Source: DASXMT01 sp963755985
GTDB taxonomy: Bacteria > Actinomycetota > Acidimicrobiia > Acidimicrobiales > RAAP-2
Length of the DNA stretch: 64,000 nucleotides
Direction of reading: 5' to 3'
Assembly: GCA_963755985.1 (NCBI GenBank)
Contig: CAVWLO010000002.1
Span: 806,001-870,000, forward strand
The notes below the pieces were generated by a model that did not search any database, was not told the DNA's origin, and was given only the letters and a program-made list of their open reading frames with translations. Both the position numbers and the translations under genes were made by a program. Positions 51,255 through 60,224 of the stretch are shown here, one piece after another. Positions within the stretch are counted from its first letter, which is position 1. Every line of letters begins with the position of its first letter.

Positions 51255-51603
51255 GGGGGTGACAGGCTTCGACTCTGGTCGTCGATGTGGGAGAAGCGAG
51301 CCGTGGTCTCCGGAGCCACGTTAAAGAGCCGGAACCAAAAATAAACGCCGAGCCTCAGCTCGCGCTCGCTGCCTAGAAACAGCGACGTCCGACCGGTCTC
51401 AGTTCCACGGGCCGGATCCGGGCGACATCAAGTGGGACTCACCTATGCAGCTGCGCCGACGGGCCGCTAGGGACAACTAAGTCGGATACGGAGCGGCGCT
51501 GCTGCCGGTAACGGCGCTGCTCCCGACACTCTACGGCCGGCTGCGCTCGGAGAAGGCCCACTGAGAAGCCAGAGGACGCGGGTTCGATTCCCGCCACCTC
51601 CAC
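51255..51603 (+). ncRNA. ssrA: Transfer-messenger RNA (tmRNA)
   Basis: 349 bases. The 5' end GGGGGTGACAGGCTTCGACT pairs with CACCTCC near the 3' end; GGTTCGATTCCCGCC forms the T arm; CCA not encoded. The resume codon GCC at 51347 opens the tag AEPQLALAA and TAG 51374-51376 closes it. The ALAA ending directs proteolysis of rescued proteins. Confidence 0.97.
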
Positions 51604-52100
51604 TGCTGCGGTGTGTTCACGAAGGAACGCCCCGAGTGTTCATGAGACCCTCCCGCTGGAGGTGGCGAATGAGTTCATGCTCGTCCACCACGTCGGGGAG
51701 AGAAACCGCCGGCTCTAGAGCCGGCGGTTTCTACATCGTTGTCCGAGTCATCGATCTTGCCCAAGGCGCGAGAGTGCCAGGCCATGACGCCGCTATTGCT
51801 CTCCGCTCAGTGGCAGTGCTTCGTGAGCCCGGCGGCGGATTGACCGCGGGTCCCAGCAGGGTCCAGACCCCTGCGCGGCGCTTGGCCCGGCGCTCCAGCC
51901 CTCTAGGCCCTTCGGAAGCCATGTCGGTGTCGAGACCGTGCTTGGCTCTGAAGCTCCGGGCCGCGTCATGGTCACTCCGGGACACGCTGAGTGTGACGAA
52001 TCGGTTGCATGGAGTGAGTAACTGCACTAGACCGACCTAGTAAGGCGTCGCCCAAAGAGGGATGGCCCCTAGTCGAGCGTCGCCTCAGGAGGCCGTACTC
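51604..52100. other. Intergenic stretch after tmRNA
   Basis: No secure gene. Contains the perfect palindrome at 51701-51732. A plus frame 51636-52040 is GC-driven. Confidence 0.4.
51701..51732. terminator. Perfect 32-bp palindrome, probable terminator
   Basis: agaaaccgccggctct followed by its exact reverse complement agagccggcggtttct. A very stable hairpin about 100 bases after tmRNA. There is no long T-run, but actinobacterial terminators often lack one. Confidence 0.6.
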
Positions 52101-52376
52101 ATGCTCTTCTTGACCACGTACCGAATCAAGCCCTTCCTATCCAAGGCGGAACAAAAGGAACTCCTCGACCTCTTCGCGAAGCATGGTGAAGCTCCGGGAA
52201 CAATCGCTCACTACGTGTCTGCGGACAATATGGCCGGTTGGGTAGTCAACGAATCGGAGGACGCCAGTGGCGGATTTGCGACGGTCCTCCAATATCAACA
52301 ATACATCGAGTTCGAGACCAAGCCGATCTTGACAATGGACGATGCGCTGCCACACTTTATGGAGGCCGCAGGATAA
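52101..52376 (+). CDS. DUF3303-like small protein, 91 residues
   Basis: ATG 52101 with AGGAGG upstream. MLFLTTYRIKPFLSKAEQKE, then ASGGFATVLQYQQYIEFETK and PILTMDDALPHFMEA. Dimeric alpha/beta-barrel-like proteins with this pattern are common; function unknown. Confidence 0.75.
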   Translation: MLFLTTYRIKPFLSKAEQKELLDLFAKHGEAPGTIAHYVSADNMAGWVVNESEDASGGFATVLQYQQYIEFETKPILTMDDALPHFMEAAG

Positions 52377-53161
52377 TCAGCCATGCTTCCGGCAGGCCCC
52401 CTGGGGTCGGCCCACGAGCTACCCCGAACCTGTCGAGTGGCGGACGGCACCGGATCGGCAGCCGGAAATGGAACGGCGTGGACAGTTGCGCTAGGCACGT
52501 CGATGACCACCTGGTCGAGGTCAAGGCGGTGCGAGGCTAGCCACCCCGCGTTGCCCTCCATGAGAAGTATGGTCAGCGAGAAGAACCGACGGAGAAGGCA
52601 CAGTGGGATTCTTTTCGAGGCTTCTCATTCCCGGCTGCCACCACCCCTCGCTACAAGCGCACGCCCCGGCAAAGGTATGGCATCACGGGTCTTGCTCGAT
52701 CAACCATCACAGCGCCGAGGCCGCTGCGCGCTGTCGCAACCGATAGCTGGTCTGTCATCTCAGGACGGTTCCCAACGCCAGCCGTCATTGTTCTCACATG
52801 TGATGGCCTCGCCGTTGCCAGCGACCCCACTCGCCCGGTGGTCTGAAGCACGGTCGACGAACCCGCTCGACCCGGCTGAACCAATTGAAGGGTCGGTGCC
52901 GGGTAGTGGGCTCCGAACGGCAGCCTCGGTCATGCGGCTCGGCCCGCGCTGTCCTCCTGGATGTCCACGACGAGTCGGCGGCCACCGAGCGGAGGTTCTC
53001 GTGCGAAGCCTCGATGGCCAAGCCCTACACCGTCGTGGATAATGACGCATGCAACCATTCGAGAGCTCACGCCCTCAGAGTGATCGTCGCCGAGAATTGA
53101 GTGGTCAATCCCCACTATTCGGCGGGACGCGGCCCACATGAGAGCAAACGAAGGAAAGGAA
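52377..53161. other. Long gene-poor region
   Basis: 785 bases without a convincing gene. A 219-codon plus frame (52383-53042) has no family resemblance, no ribosome site and noise-like composition. I see no clear repeat or RNA structure. Probably decayed sequence. Confidence 0.45.
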
Positions 53162-53596
53162 GTGGCGGTGCAAAGGACTAGGCGAGCCCTTGCTGTTGGG
53201 CTAACGATGGGTGTGGTTCTCGGACTTGGTGGGGCGGTGAGGGGTGGAGCGGTGACCCCGTCGGCAGCGCCCAGCGATCAGTCGTCTCCGATGACGTTCG
53301 AGGGCACAAAACTCCCACCCGGAACGAGTACTGGACGGTTTGCCTCTTGTAGCGACGTCGGGTACATCGAGAGAGGTGCCGATCAGACCGTTCCGCGCCT
53401 CACGGTGGTCGACGAGCCGGACGTCTATGTGGGCCCGTTCATCGCGTGGGATACCGTCCCCAATGCATTCGGTTCGCGGGCGGCGACGTCCGCAGCCTTC
53501 TGGATCCACAACGTCGACACCTCCCGATATCACAATTGGAAGGTGACCTTGTACTGCACACCGGACAAGAGCAAGGCATGGCTTGTCTTCGGCTGA
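53162..53596 (+). CDS. Secreted hypothetical protein, ~144 residues
   Basis: GTG 53162 follows AAGGAAAGGA. Signal peptide ALAVGLTMGVVLGLGGAVRG. The mature part has a Cys pair (GRFASCSDVGYIE and VTLYCTPDKSKAWLVFG) and DVYVGPFIAWDTVPNA. No family recognised. Isolated in gene-poor surroundings. Confidence 0.65.
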   Translation: MAVQRTRRALAVGLTMGVVLGLGGAVRGGAVTPSAAPSDQSSPMTFEGTKLPPGTSTGRFASCSDVGYIERGADQTVPRLTVVDEPDVYVGPFIAWDTVPNAFGSRAATSAAFWIHNVDTSRYHNWKVTLYCTPDKSKAWLVFG

Positions 53597-53855
53597 TCGC
53601 GAACGAGCGAGACCGGCACGCCCGATCGCGGGTTCGTGATCGGATCGATCGGAATTCCTCTCGGTCGGAATGCCCGGATGGGCTCTTCGGCCGTCGCGCC
53701 GTCACCCCGGACGCTTCTGGCGTCACCGGTTCGGCACGACGCGTGACCGGGGTAGCGGCGGGGCAGTTGAGCGGACAGGGCGAGGTGAGTCGGACTCGCA
53801 GCACATACTGGTGAGCACTGGGATCACGTGGACAGCGGGATCGAACGGTTGGGCA

Positions 53856-54205
53856 TCACGCGTCTGCTCCTTTCTCCGGTGGAGGCCACGTCGTGAGAGG
53901 TTTGCCGATCTCCCAGTGATGACCGAAAGGGTCGACCACCCTACCGAGCAGCCACTCGTGGGCCTCTTCGACCGCATGGACCTGGCGTGCACCCGCCATG
54001 AGCGCGCGTTCGAAGACCGCACTCGGGTCGTCGACGACGAGAAGCAGTCGCTCGGTCGCCCCGCCCAGGGTCTCTGGGCTGAAGTTGCCATGCTCGGGAG
54101 ACTCGTCCTCGACCCAAAACAGCGTCTCGCCGACCACCAGCTGTGCCACCACCTCGCCGTCATGCTCGAATTGGAAGACCTCGACTGCCCCGAAAGCTTC
54201 CCGGT
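53856..54205 (-). pseudogene. VOC/glyoxalase-like protein, N-terminus missing
   Basis: The minus frame reads IFYREAFGAVEVFQFEHDGE, then AQLVVGETLFWVEDESPEHG, then LLVVDDPSAVFERALMAGAR and DPFGHHWEIGKPL, a PhnB-like VOC fold. An in-frame TGA stands just upstream and the first beta strand with a start codon is absent. At that point a TetR-like fragment begins on the other strand, so a deletion joined two gene ends. Confidence 0.7.
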
Positions 54206-54226
54206 AGAAGATGGCTGCTCATGGAC

Positions 54227-54328
54227 CCGGCTCTCTTCGATCGGCTCACCGCCGACCGCGGCTGGACCGCCGAACGCTACGGCGCCTGGTTTGCCGACAG
54301 CGCCCTCCGACTCCTTACCGGGCAGTGA
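54227..54328 (+). pseudogene. C-terminal fragment of a TetR-family regulator
   Basis: MDPALFDRLTADRGWTAERY then GAWFADSALRLLTGQ and stop. The pattern DPxLFDRLxAxRGWxxERYxxW closes many actinobacterial TetR proteins. The DNA-binding part is gone. It shares its broken end with the VOC fragment. Confidence 0.5.
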
Positions 54329-54559
54329 CCACCCGGACCGCCAAGCTGGATGTCCGCCCGGCATCTCGCGAGAACTTGAAGCCCCGGCCATGGAAGAGAC
54401 ACTGGTTGTCTGGGAACAGTGGCCCGTTCTGGCCATGTCAGGCAGTCGTACGGGACTGGACGCGCTGTCGGCTTCATCTGATCGTCAGGTACGGAAGATA
54501 CGTTATTGAAATGGCTGTTCTCTGCTCCCCCACCGCGAGCAGAGCAGGCCGTCAGGCAC

Positions 54560-54712
54560 TAACCGCGTGCTCGATGCCGTTATCGATGGCGAACAGGCTG
54601 TCGGCCGCCTGCATGCGTGTGACCAGGTGGCTCGACTGCGGGCCATGCCGGTCGGCGGCGGTGCTCTCATCGAGACGGTTCGCGACATCGGGTACCGGTT
54701 GATGGCACCGTG
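54560..54712 (+). pseudogene. C-terminal remnant of an OmpR-type response regulator
   Basis: The frame ending with TGA at 54710-54712 reads NRVLDAVIDGEQ, then QVARLRAMPVGGGALIETVR and DIGYRLMAP. The last part is the winged-helix end of OmpR/PhoB regulators (ETVRxxGYRL). The receiver domain and most of the effector are missing. It overlaps the kinase start, as a normal regulator-kinase pair would. Confidence 0.6.
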
Positions 54713-56074
54713 AATACCCAACGATCCCATCGGATCCATGCAGCCAGGGTGGCCGCCATGGCTACCCTCATCGTTCTGGTCAGCTACGTTCTCGCCGTCG
54801 TCGTCCTCGACATGTTCGTGGTCCATCGTCTGACCAGTCAGGCCGACACCCACCTCACCGAACGACTCAACGATGCCCGCAAAGACGTGTTGAACGTGTC
54901 CAGGGCGGCAACGCCGACGGTGCACCGAGACCGCGATGTCGACGACGCACCGGCCTTCGTGTGGTTGGTCTCACCGGCCGGAACGGTCACCAGCTTGACA
55001 GCAGGGGCCCCATCCCTCCCGGCTCATCAGTGGACCACCGGTGCCACCACCCTGGCCGCCGGAGGCACCTCATTTCGGTTCCAGACCGTCCGGTCCCCGT
55101 CGGGATGGTTGGTCGCCGGGGAGAGCATCGGGCAGATCCAGAGGGTGCAGGGCACACTTCTACTCTTCGAGGCCCTCCTGGGCGCGGCCATCGCCGTCGT
55201 CGTGTTCGGTGGAGCATTGGCGATCGGACTACGGGCCTCGGCGCCGCTCGAGCTGGTCCGCCGACGCCAGTCTGAGTTCACCGCCGATGCATCGCACGAG
55301 CTTCGGACCCCGCTGAGCGTCATCGAAGCAGAAGTGGACCTCGCCCTCAGTCGTCCCCGCGATGCTGATGCGTACCAGGCCGTTCTCCAGCGCGTTGCCG
55401 GAGAGGGTCGGCGCCTTCGGAGCATCGTGGATGACCTCTTGTGGCTGGCCCGTATCGACGGCGATCGGCCACGGGAAGCCGCCAGGGAGGAGGTGGATGT
55501 GGTGGGCATTGTCGAGACATGCGTCGACCGGTTCCAGGCTTTCGCTGCAGCTCGCCGGGTCACGCTCCTCTTCCGTCAGGAGGGCGGAGAGTCGGCGGTC
55601 CTGCACGCCAATCCGGCCTGGATCGACAGGCTGATCGGCGTGCTCGTCGACAACGCCTGCCGCTTTGCCGGTGAGGGCGGCGTGGTCGAGGTGGGCGTTC
55701 GTATATCGGGAAGCCGGATCGTGATCGACGTCGACGATTCGGGGCCGGGCATAGCGCCGAAGGATCGGGAGCTGGTCTTCGACCGATTCCACCGAGGTGG
55801 CGACACTCCTGGCGGCGCCGGCCTGGGCCTGGCCATCGCCGACTCGGTCGTGCGGGCCACGAAGGGCTCCTGGTCGATCGGGACTTCCCCTTTCGGCGGC
55901 GCAAGGATGGAGGTGACATGGCGCAAGGGCGGCGGACAGAGGGAAATAGAACCAGGTCCAAGGCGATTCCTTGGCCTCACCCTCTCTCGAGTCACGAGGG
56001 CTGCTCCCACCGATGGCGATCCGCTTGCCGATAGACCAAAGTCGTCAGCCGGCCGAGGACTCAACGTCGACTGA
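54710..56074 (+). CDS. Two-component sensor histidine kinase
   Basis: 454 residues, GTG 54710. An N-terminal membrane helix (TLIVLVSYVLAVVVLDMFVV), an extracytoplasmic sensor of about 100 residues and a second helix (LFEALLGAAIAVVVFGGAL) precede the kinase core. H box EFTADASHELRTPLSVIEAE (His near residue 198), N box DRLIGVLVDNACRFAG, G1 DDSGPGIAP and G2 GGAGLGLAIADSVV follow. The cognate regulator upstream survives only as a stub, so it may be orphaned or served by another regulator. Confidence 0.9.
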   Translation: MNTQRSHRIHAARVAAMATLIVLVSYVLAVVVLDMFVVHRLTSQADTHLTERLNDARKDVLNVSRAATPTVHRDRDVDDAPAFVWLVSPAGTVTSLTAGAPSLPAHQWTTGATTLAAGGTSFRFQTVRSPSGWLVAGESIGQIQRVQGTLLLFEALLGAAIAVVVFGGALAIGLRASAPLELVRRRQSEFTADASHELRTPLSVIEAEVDLALSRPRDADAYQAVLQRVAGEGRRLRSIVDDLLWLARIDGDRPREAAREEVDVVGIVETCVDRFQAFAAARRVTLLFRQEGGESAVLHANPAWIDRLIGVLVDNACRFAGEGGVVEVGVRISGSRIVIDVDDSGPGIAPKDRELVFDRFHRGGDTPGGAGLGLAIADSVVRATKGSWSIGTSPFGGARMEVTWRKGGGQREIEPGPRRFLGLTLSRVTRAAPTDGDPLADRPKSSAGRGLNVD

Positions 56075-56142
56075 TCGGATTCTTAGCCTATTCTCACGTT
56101 TCCTTCACGTGATCGTCAGGCTGGCTCCATACCCTGGATGGC

Positions 56143-56490
56143 ATGGCACGCACTGGGCATGAGCATGAGGCCAGGAGCAATCGAGCGGCACAGGGTCGGC
56201 GCGATGACTCGTTGCGTCGGGTCCGTTCCCTCACCAGAGGCACCGCAGTGGCCGCGGCCGCCGCCGTCGGTGTCCTGGGTCTCTATGTCGCCAAGGCGTT
56301 GCCAGGTCACAGCGCCACTCCGGCCAGCCCGAGTACCGCTACGACTACTCCTTCGCCGGCGACAACGCCCGCGACGGCCCCGTCGGGTGGTCAGTCGGTC
56401 CCGGCGACTACGAGCCCTCCGGTTACTGCACCGCCCAGCCCTCCCGTGACGACACAGGGCCCAGCACACGTCAGCACTGGAGCCAGTTGA
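56143..56490 (+). CDS. Thr/Pro-rich membrane-anchored protein
   Basis: 115 residues. Basic N-terminus, one membrane helix (TAVAAAAAVGVLGLYVAKAL), then an extracytoplasmic stretch of Thr, Pro, Ala and Ser. No fold or cofactor motif is visible. It overlaps the ApbE gene by four bases, so it belongs to the redox operon. Confidence 0.6.
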   Translation: MARTGHEHEARSNRAAQGRRDDSLRRVRSLTRGTAVAAAAAVGVLGLYVAKALPGHSATPASPSTATTTPSPATTPATAPSGGQSVPATTSPPVTAPPSPPVTTQGPAHVSTGAS

Positions 56491-56495
56491 CAGCA

Positions 56496-57455
56496 ATGGG
56501 CGGACCCAAAACGGCCGAGCGCCTGCTCTCCTATCGGACCCAGGCACTTGGCACTCGAGCCGACCTCATCGTGACCGATCCGGATGTCATGGTCGGTGCA
56601 GCGGCGATCCTGCGCGCCGAGCTCAGCCGGATCGACGACGCGGCGAGTAGGTTCCGGCCCGATTCGGAGATCTCGCTTCTCCAGGGGACCAACGGGACCG
56701 GAGGCGTCGTCAGTCCCTACCTCCTCGAGGCCCTGGTTGTTGCGTTGCGCATCGCGGAAGCGACCGACGGGGCGGTGGATCCCACCGTCGGCCGCGCTCT
56801 CTGCCAGCTCGGTTATGACCGTGACTTCTCCGAGATCGCTGCGGGCCTGGAAGGCGGCATGCCCGTCTCGGCTCCCGTCCCGGGCTGGGAGAGCGTTGAG
56901 GTCGACCAATCCCAGAGGACGGTTCGGATGCCTCCGGGCACCCAAATCGATCTCGGCGCGACGGCCAAGGCGTGGGTCGCAGATCGTGTCGCAGCACAGG
57001 TCTACCGCCGCTACCAGTGCGGGGTACTCGTTTCCCTGGGTGGCGATGTTGCCGTAGCCGGGCCACCACCATCTGGCGGCTTCCGGATCGGCCTGGGCGA
57101 CGTATCCGGCGACGTGCCGACCGGAGGAACCGTCGCGATACGAGCGGGAGGGCTCGCCACATCGGGGATCGCCGTTCGGCAGTGGCGCCGGGGTGGCCAC
57201 CTCGTGCACCACATTCTCGATCCCGCGACGGGTCACCCGGTCGTACCCGTATGGCGAACTGTCTCGGTGGCCGCGGCAACCTGCGTCGACGCCAATGCGG
57301 CATCCACTGCGGCCATGGTCAAGGGCGGCGACGCCATCTCGTGGCTGGTGAGCCGTCGTCTTCCGTCCCGGCTGGTGGCTCCGGGCGGCGTCGTGACCTG
57401 CGTCGCCGGATGGCCGGAGGACGCGGTGCACTTCAGCGGGAGCCGGACACGATGA
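56496..57455 (+). CDS. apbE: FAD:protein FMN transferase (ApbE)
   Basis: About 319 residues from ATG 56496 (a TTG at 56487 is also possible). LGTRADLIVTDP, DDAASRFRPDSEISLLQG, GAVDPTVGRALCQLGYD, QIDLGATAKAWVADRVAAQV and the metal-binding ATCVDANAASTAAMVKG match ApbE. It transfers FMN to Ser/Thr of target proteins, usually redox membrane proteins. No typical N-terminal lipoprotein signal is seen, so it may act in the cytoplasm or via a neighbour. ATGA overlap with the next gene. Confidence 0.9.
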   Translation: MGGPKTAERLLSYRTQALGTRADLIVTDPDVMVGAAAILRAELSRIDDAASRFRPDSEISLLQGTNGTGGVVSPYLLEALVVALRIAEATDGAVDPTVGRALCQLGYDRDFSEIAAGLEGGMPVSAPVPGWESVEVDQSQRTVRMPPGTQIDLGATAKAWVADRVAAQVYRRYQCGVLVSLGGDVAVAGPPPSGGFRIGLGDVSGDVPTGGTVAIRAGGLATSGIAVRQWRRGGHLVHHILDPATGHPVVPVWRTVSVAAATCVDANAASTAAMVKGGDAISWLVSRRLPSRLVAPGGVVTCVAGWPEDAVHFSGSRTR

Positions 57456-58624
57456 CCGCGGTGATGGTCGCCTCGGTCGGCCACGGCTATACCTCACTGT
57501 GGTACTTGACCCGAGCCTCGGGTCTCGTCTCACTGGTCCTGCTCTCGGCTACCGTCGTGTTGGGCATCGTTGCCTCGGTGGGGTGGACGACCGAGCGTTG
57601 GCCCCGGTTCTTGTCCCAGTCGATGCACCGCAACCTGTCATTGTTCTGCATCGCGCTCATCGCCGTGCACGTCGTCACCACCGTGGCCGACGGGTACGTG
57701 CCCATTGGCCTGCTCGACGCGGTGATTCCGTTCCGAACCCCGTACCGGCCCCTCTGGGTCGGCTTCGGCGCACTGGCCCTGGACATGCTGCTGGCGGTGG
57801 CGATCACCAGCGGCTTCCGGAAGCGCATCGGGGTGAGGGCATGGCGGGGAGTCCACTGGCTCGCCTACCTGTGCTGGCCCATCGCCCTCCTGCACGGTCT
57901 GGGCTCGGGCAGCGACACTCGACTCTCGGTGGCTCTCTTCGTCAACGTCATCTGCGTCATCGCAGTCGTCGCGGCCGTCGGCTGGCGACTCGTCACCGGC
58001 CGAAGCTTCTCCCCCAGCAGAAGACTGGTCGCCGCCGTCCTCGGTGTCATCAGCCTGATCGGCATCGGGATCTTCGCCGTCATCGGCCCACTCAGTCCCG
58101 GCTGGTCACACCGAGCGGGTACGTCGGCGGCCCTCCTGGCCCAGCTCAATGCCAGGTTCGCGTCGAGCGGCACCTCGTCCACCGGCTCCTCGTCGTCGGG
58201 CACAGCAGGAACGCCCACGACCGCGCCGAGCTCCCCGACCTCGACGGCGGTTCCTCCGTCGACGGCCGCCGTTCCCGTTGCGCCCTTCACCACCTCGGTT
58301 CAGGGAACATTCCAAACCTCGGCACCAAATCGGGACGACCAAGTCGCGGTTGTCCTGACCATGTCCAGTTCGGACACATCGACGCCGTTGGTCGTCAAAC
58401 TGATCGGCACTGCCGTCAGCGGGGGCGTCGCCATGTCGTCGAGCCAAGTCACCTGGGGACAAGAGACGGGATCGGTCACCGCGCTCGAAGGGTCCACCAT
58501 CGGTGCGACGGTCAGTGGGCCGATGGGAACGATGCGGCTCAACATGCAGCTAAACCTGGACCAAGGCAACGGAACCCTCACCGGGACTGTATCGGGATCG
58601 AAGACGAATCGGACAGGACAATGA
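57452..58624 (+). CDS. Ferric-reductase-like transmembrane protein
   Basis: 390 residues. Six hydrophobic helices with conserved His pairs: SMHRNLSLFCIALIAVHVVT and WRGVHWLAYLCWPIALLHGL, the haem-binding layout of the ferric reductase-like domain. A Ser/Thr/Pro linker follows, then a C-terminal beta domain of about 110 residues (TSVQGTFQTSAPNRDDQVAV). That domain contains GSTIGAT, which loosely resembles an ApbE flavinylation site. It may pass electrons across the membrane. Confidence 0.82.
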   Translation: MTAVMVASVGHGYTSLWYLTRASGLVSLVLLSATVVLGIVASVGWTTERWPRFLSQSMHRNLSLFCIALIAVHVVTTVADGYVPIGLLDAVIPFRTPYRPLWVGFGALALDMLLAVAITSGFRKRIGVRAWRGVHWLAYLCWPIALLHGLGSGSDTRLSVALFVNVICVIAVVAAVGWRLVTGRSFSPSRRLVAAVLGVISLIGIGIFAVIGPLSPGWSHRAGTSAALLAQLNARFASSGTSSTGSSSSGTAGTPTTAPSSPTSTAVPPSTAAVPVAPFTTSVQGTFQTSAPNRDDQVAVVLTMSSSDTSTPLVVKLIGTAVSGGVAMSSSQVTWGQETGSVTALEGSTIGATVSGPMGTMRLNMQLNLDQGNGTLTGTVSGSKTNRTGQ

Positions 58625-59964
58625 GAACTTCAATGACAGCATCCAGGACGACCCGCCCGGTGACGACTCCGACCGCCACTGCCCTCCCGCGGCTGCTGGC
58701 CGGCCTTACGTCGGATCAAGGAACAATCAGTATCGACGAACATCTTGCTCGCTGGGGACCAGCACCTCTTCGGGCCACGGGCGCCGAGCTCATCGACACA
58801 CTCAGCGCCAGCGGCCTGCTCGGCCATGGCGGGGCTTGGTTTCCGGTCGCCAGGAAGTGGCGTTCCATACGACACGGCCGACTGCGTCATACCGTCGTGG
58901 TGGGCAACGGAGCCGAGGGTGAACCAGCAAGCGCCAAGGATGCCCTCTTGCTCACGCGGGTGCCCCATTTGGTCCTCGACGGGCTGTCGCTGGCGGCTTC
59001 AGCTCTCAATGCAGCCCAGGTGGTGATGTACGTCCCTCGCCATCTGGTGACCGGAGTGGAGGGGGCAGTCGAGACCCGCCGGCGCCTGGGACTCGACCCT
59101 TGTGCGATCGAGGTGGTGGCCGCTCCGGACCGATTCATCGCCGGACAGGAATCGGCCGTCGTCAATGTGCTCAATGGGCGGCGGGAGGCTGTGCCCACGT
59201 TCATCGACATCGAGCCGATTCGCGAGCGAGGGGTGAACAACCGACCGACGCTGGTCCAAAACGTGGAGACCCTTGCTCACGTGGCCCTCATCGCTCGATT
59301 CGGCCCGGGATGGTTCCGCGCCGTGGGAACCGAACGATCACCGGGCACCATGCTCCTGACGGTCACCGGCCGATGGCCCCAACCCCAAGTGATCGAAGCG
59401 CCGCTGGGCGTGCCCCTCGGACATGTCATCGCCCTGGGGCCGGGCGACGACCAGCACTATCAAGGAGCGCTCCTCGGCGGCTACGGCGGCACTTGGATCC
59501 CCATGCCCGCGCTGTTCGACCTCTCGCTCACCGAGGAGGCGGCCCGAGCGGCAGGGTCCACACTCGGTGCCGGAGTCGTCGCCCTTCTCCCCCGCGGCGT
59601 CTGCCCGCTGACTGAGACGGCCCGCGTCGTTCGGTACATGGAACAGCAAGGAGCCGGCCAGTGCGGGCCATGTGTCAACGGACTGGCCGGATTGGCCGAC
59701 ATCACCGAGGCGCTGGCGTTTCAGCCTGCGGCCGTCCGGGGAGGCGTCCGGTCCATCCTCGAGCTCTGCGACCTCATCGATGGACGGGGGGCATGTCGGC
59801 ACCCCGACGGGGTCACCAGGTTCGTTCGCAGTGCACTGACCGTCTTCGCCGACGAAGTGACCGCCCACCAGCGTGGCGGCCCGTGCCGGCTCATCAATAC
59901 CCGGGCTGTGCTGCCGACTCCCCGATCAGATCTCCGTGTCGTCGGTGCGGGGTCAAGATGGTAA
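58621..59964 (+). CDS. NuoF-like NADH-binding iron-sulfur flavoprotein
   Basis: 447 residues. LLGHGGAWFPVARKWR and VVGNGAEGEPASAKD resemble the Complex I 51-kDa FMN/NADH region. LDGLSLAASALNAAQVVMYV is followed by the SLBB-like part (RPTLVQNVETLAHVAL) and the 4Fe-4S motif QQGAGQCGPCVNGLAGL with a later Cys in GRGACRHPDG. Expected to take electrons from NAD(P)H and hand them to the ferredoxin encoded next. Overlaps both neighbours by a few bases. Confidence 0.88.
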   Translation: MRTSMTASRTTRPVTTPTATALPRLLAGLTSDQGTISIDEHLARWGPAPLRATGAELIDTLSASGLLGHGGAWFPVARKWRSIRHGRLRHTVVVGNGAEGEPASAKDALLLTRVPHLVLDGLSLAASALNAAQVVMYVPRHLVTGVEGAVETRRRLGLDPCAIEVVAAPDRFIAGQESAVVNVLNGRREAVPTFIDIEPIRERGVNNRPTLVQNVETLAHVALIARFGPGWFRAVGTERSPGTMLLTVTGRWPQPQVIEAPLGVPLGHVIALGPGDDQHYQGALLGGYGGTWIPMPALFDLSLTEEAARAAGSTLGAGVVALLPRGVCPLTETARVVRYMEQQGAGQCGPCVNGLAGLADITEALAFQPAAVRGGVRSILELCDLIDGRGACRHPDGVTRFVRSALTVFADEVTAHQRGGPCRLINTRAVLPTPRSDLRVVGAGSRW

Positions 59965-60224
59965 AGCGACAAGTGAGGATCGTGGTCGATCCGATCGAGT
60001 GCGACGGTCATGGCATCTGCGCCGAGCTCTTGCCCGAGCGTATCCATCTCGACCCATGGGGGTTTCCGATCATCGACGGTAAGGACATACCGCTTTCGCT
60101 ACGCGAACACGCGCAACGAGCCGTCGACTCGTGCCCTCGCCTGGCCCTCCACCTGGTGGAATCGCGTCAGTCTGCCGGGGTGGGCGCTCCAAACGATCGG
60201 GCGGGGAAACACCGGGCATCATGA
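59958..60224 (+). CDS. Ferredoxin of the single-cluster type
   Basis: 88 residues. VDPIECDGHGICAELLPERI and the closing DSCPRLALHL supply three cysteines, the pattern of [3Fe-4S] ferredoxins that serve oxygenases. It begins inside the end of the NuoF-like gene and ends in an ATGA overlap with the b561-like gene. Confidence 0.88.
   Translation: MVKRQVRIVVDPIECDGHGICAELLPERIHLDPWGFPIIDGKDIPLSLREHAQRAVDSCPRLALHLVESRQSAGVGAPNDRAGKHRAS

Noticed and set aside
52383..53042. A 219-codon plus frame
   Set aside because: No ribosome site, no hydrophobic or family pattern, and composition like other GC-driven frames.
57499..58620. N-terminal extension of the NuoF-like frame (over 370 codons)
   Set aside because: It lies in another frame of the ferric-reductase-like gene; the ATG at 58621 overlaps that gene's stop and matches the family start.
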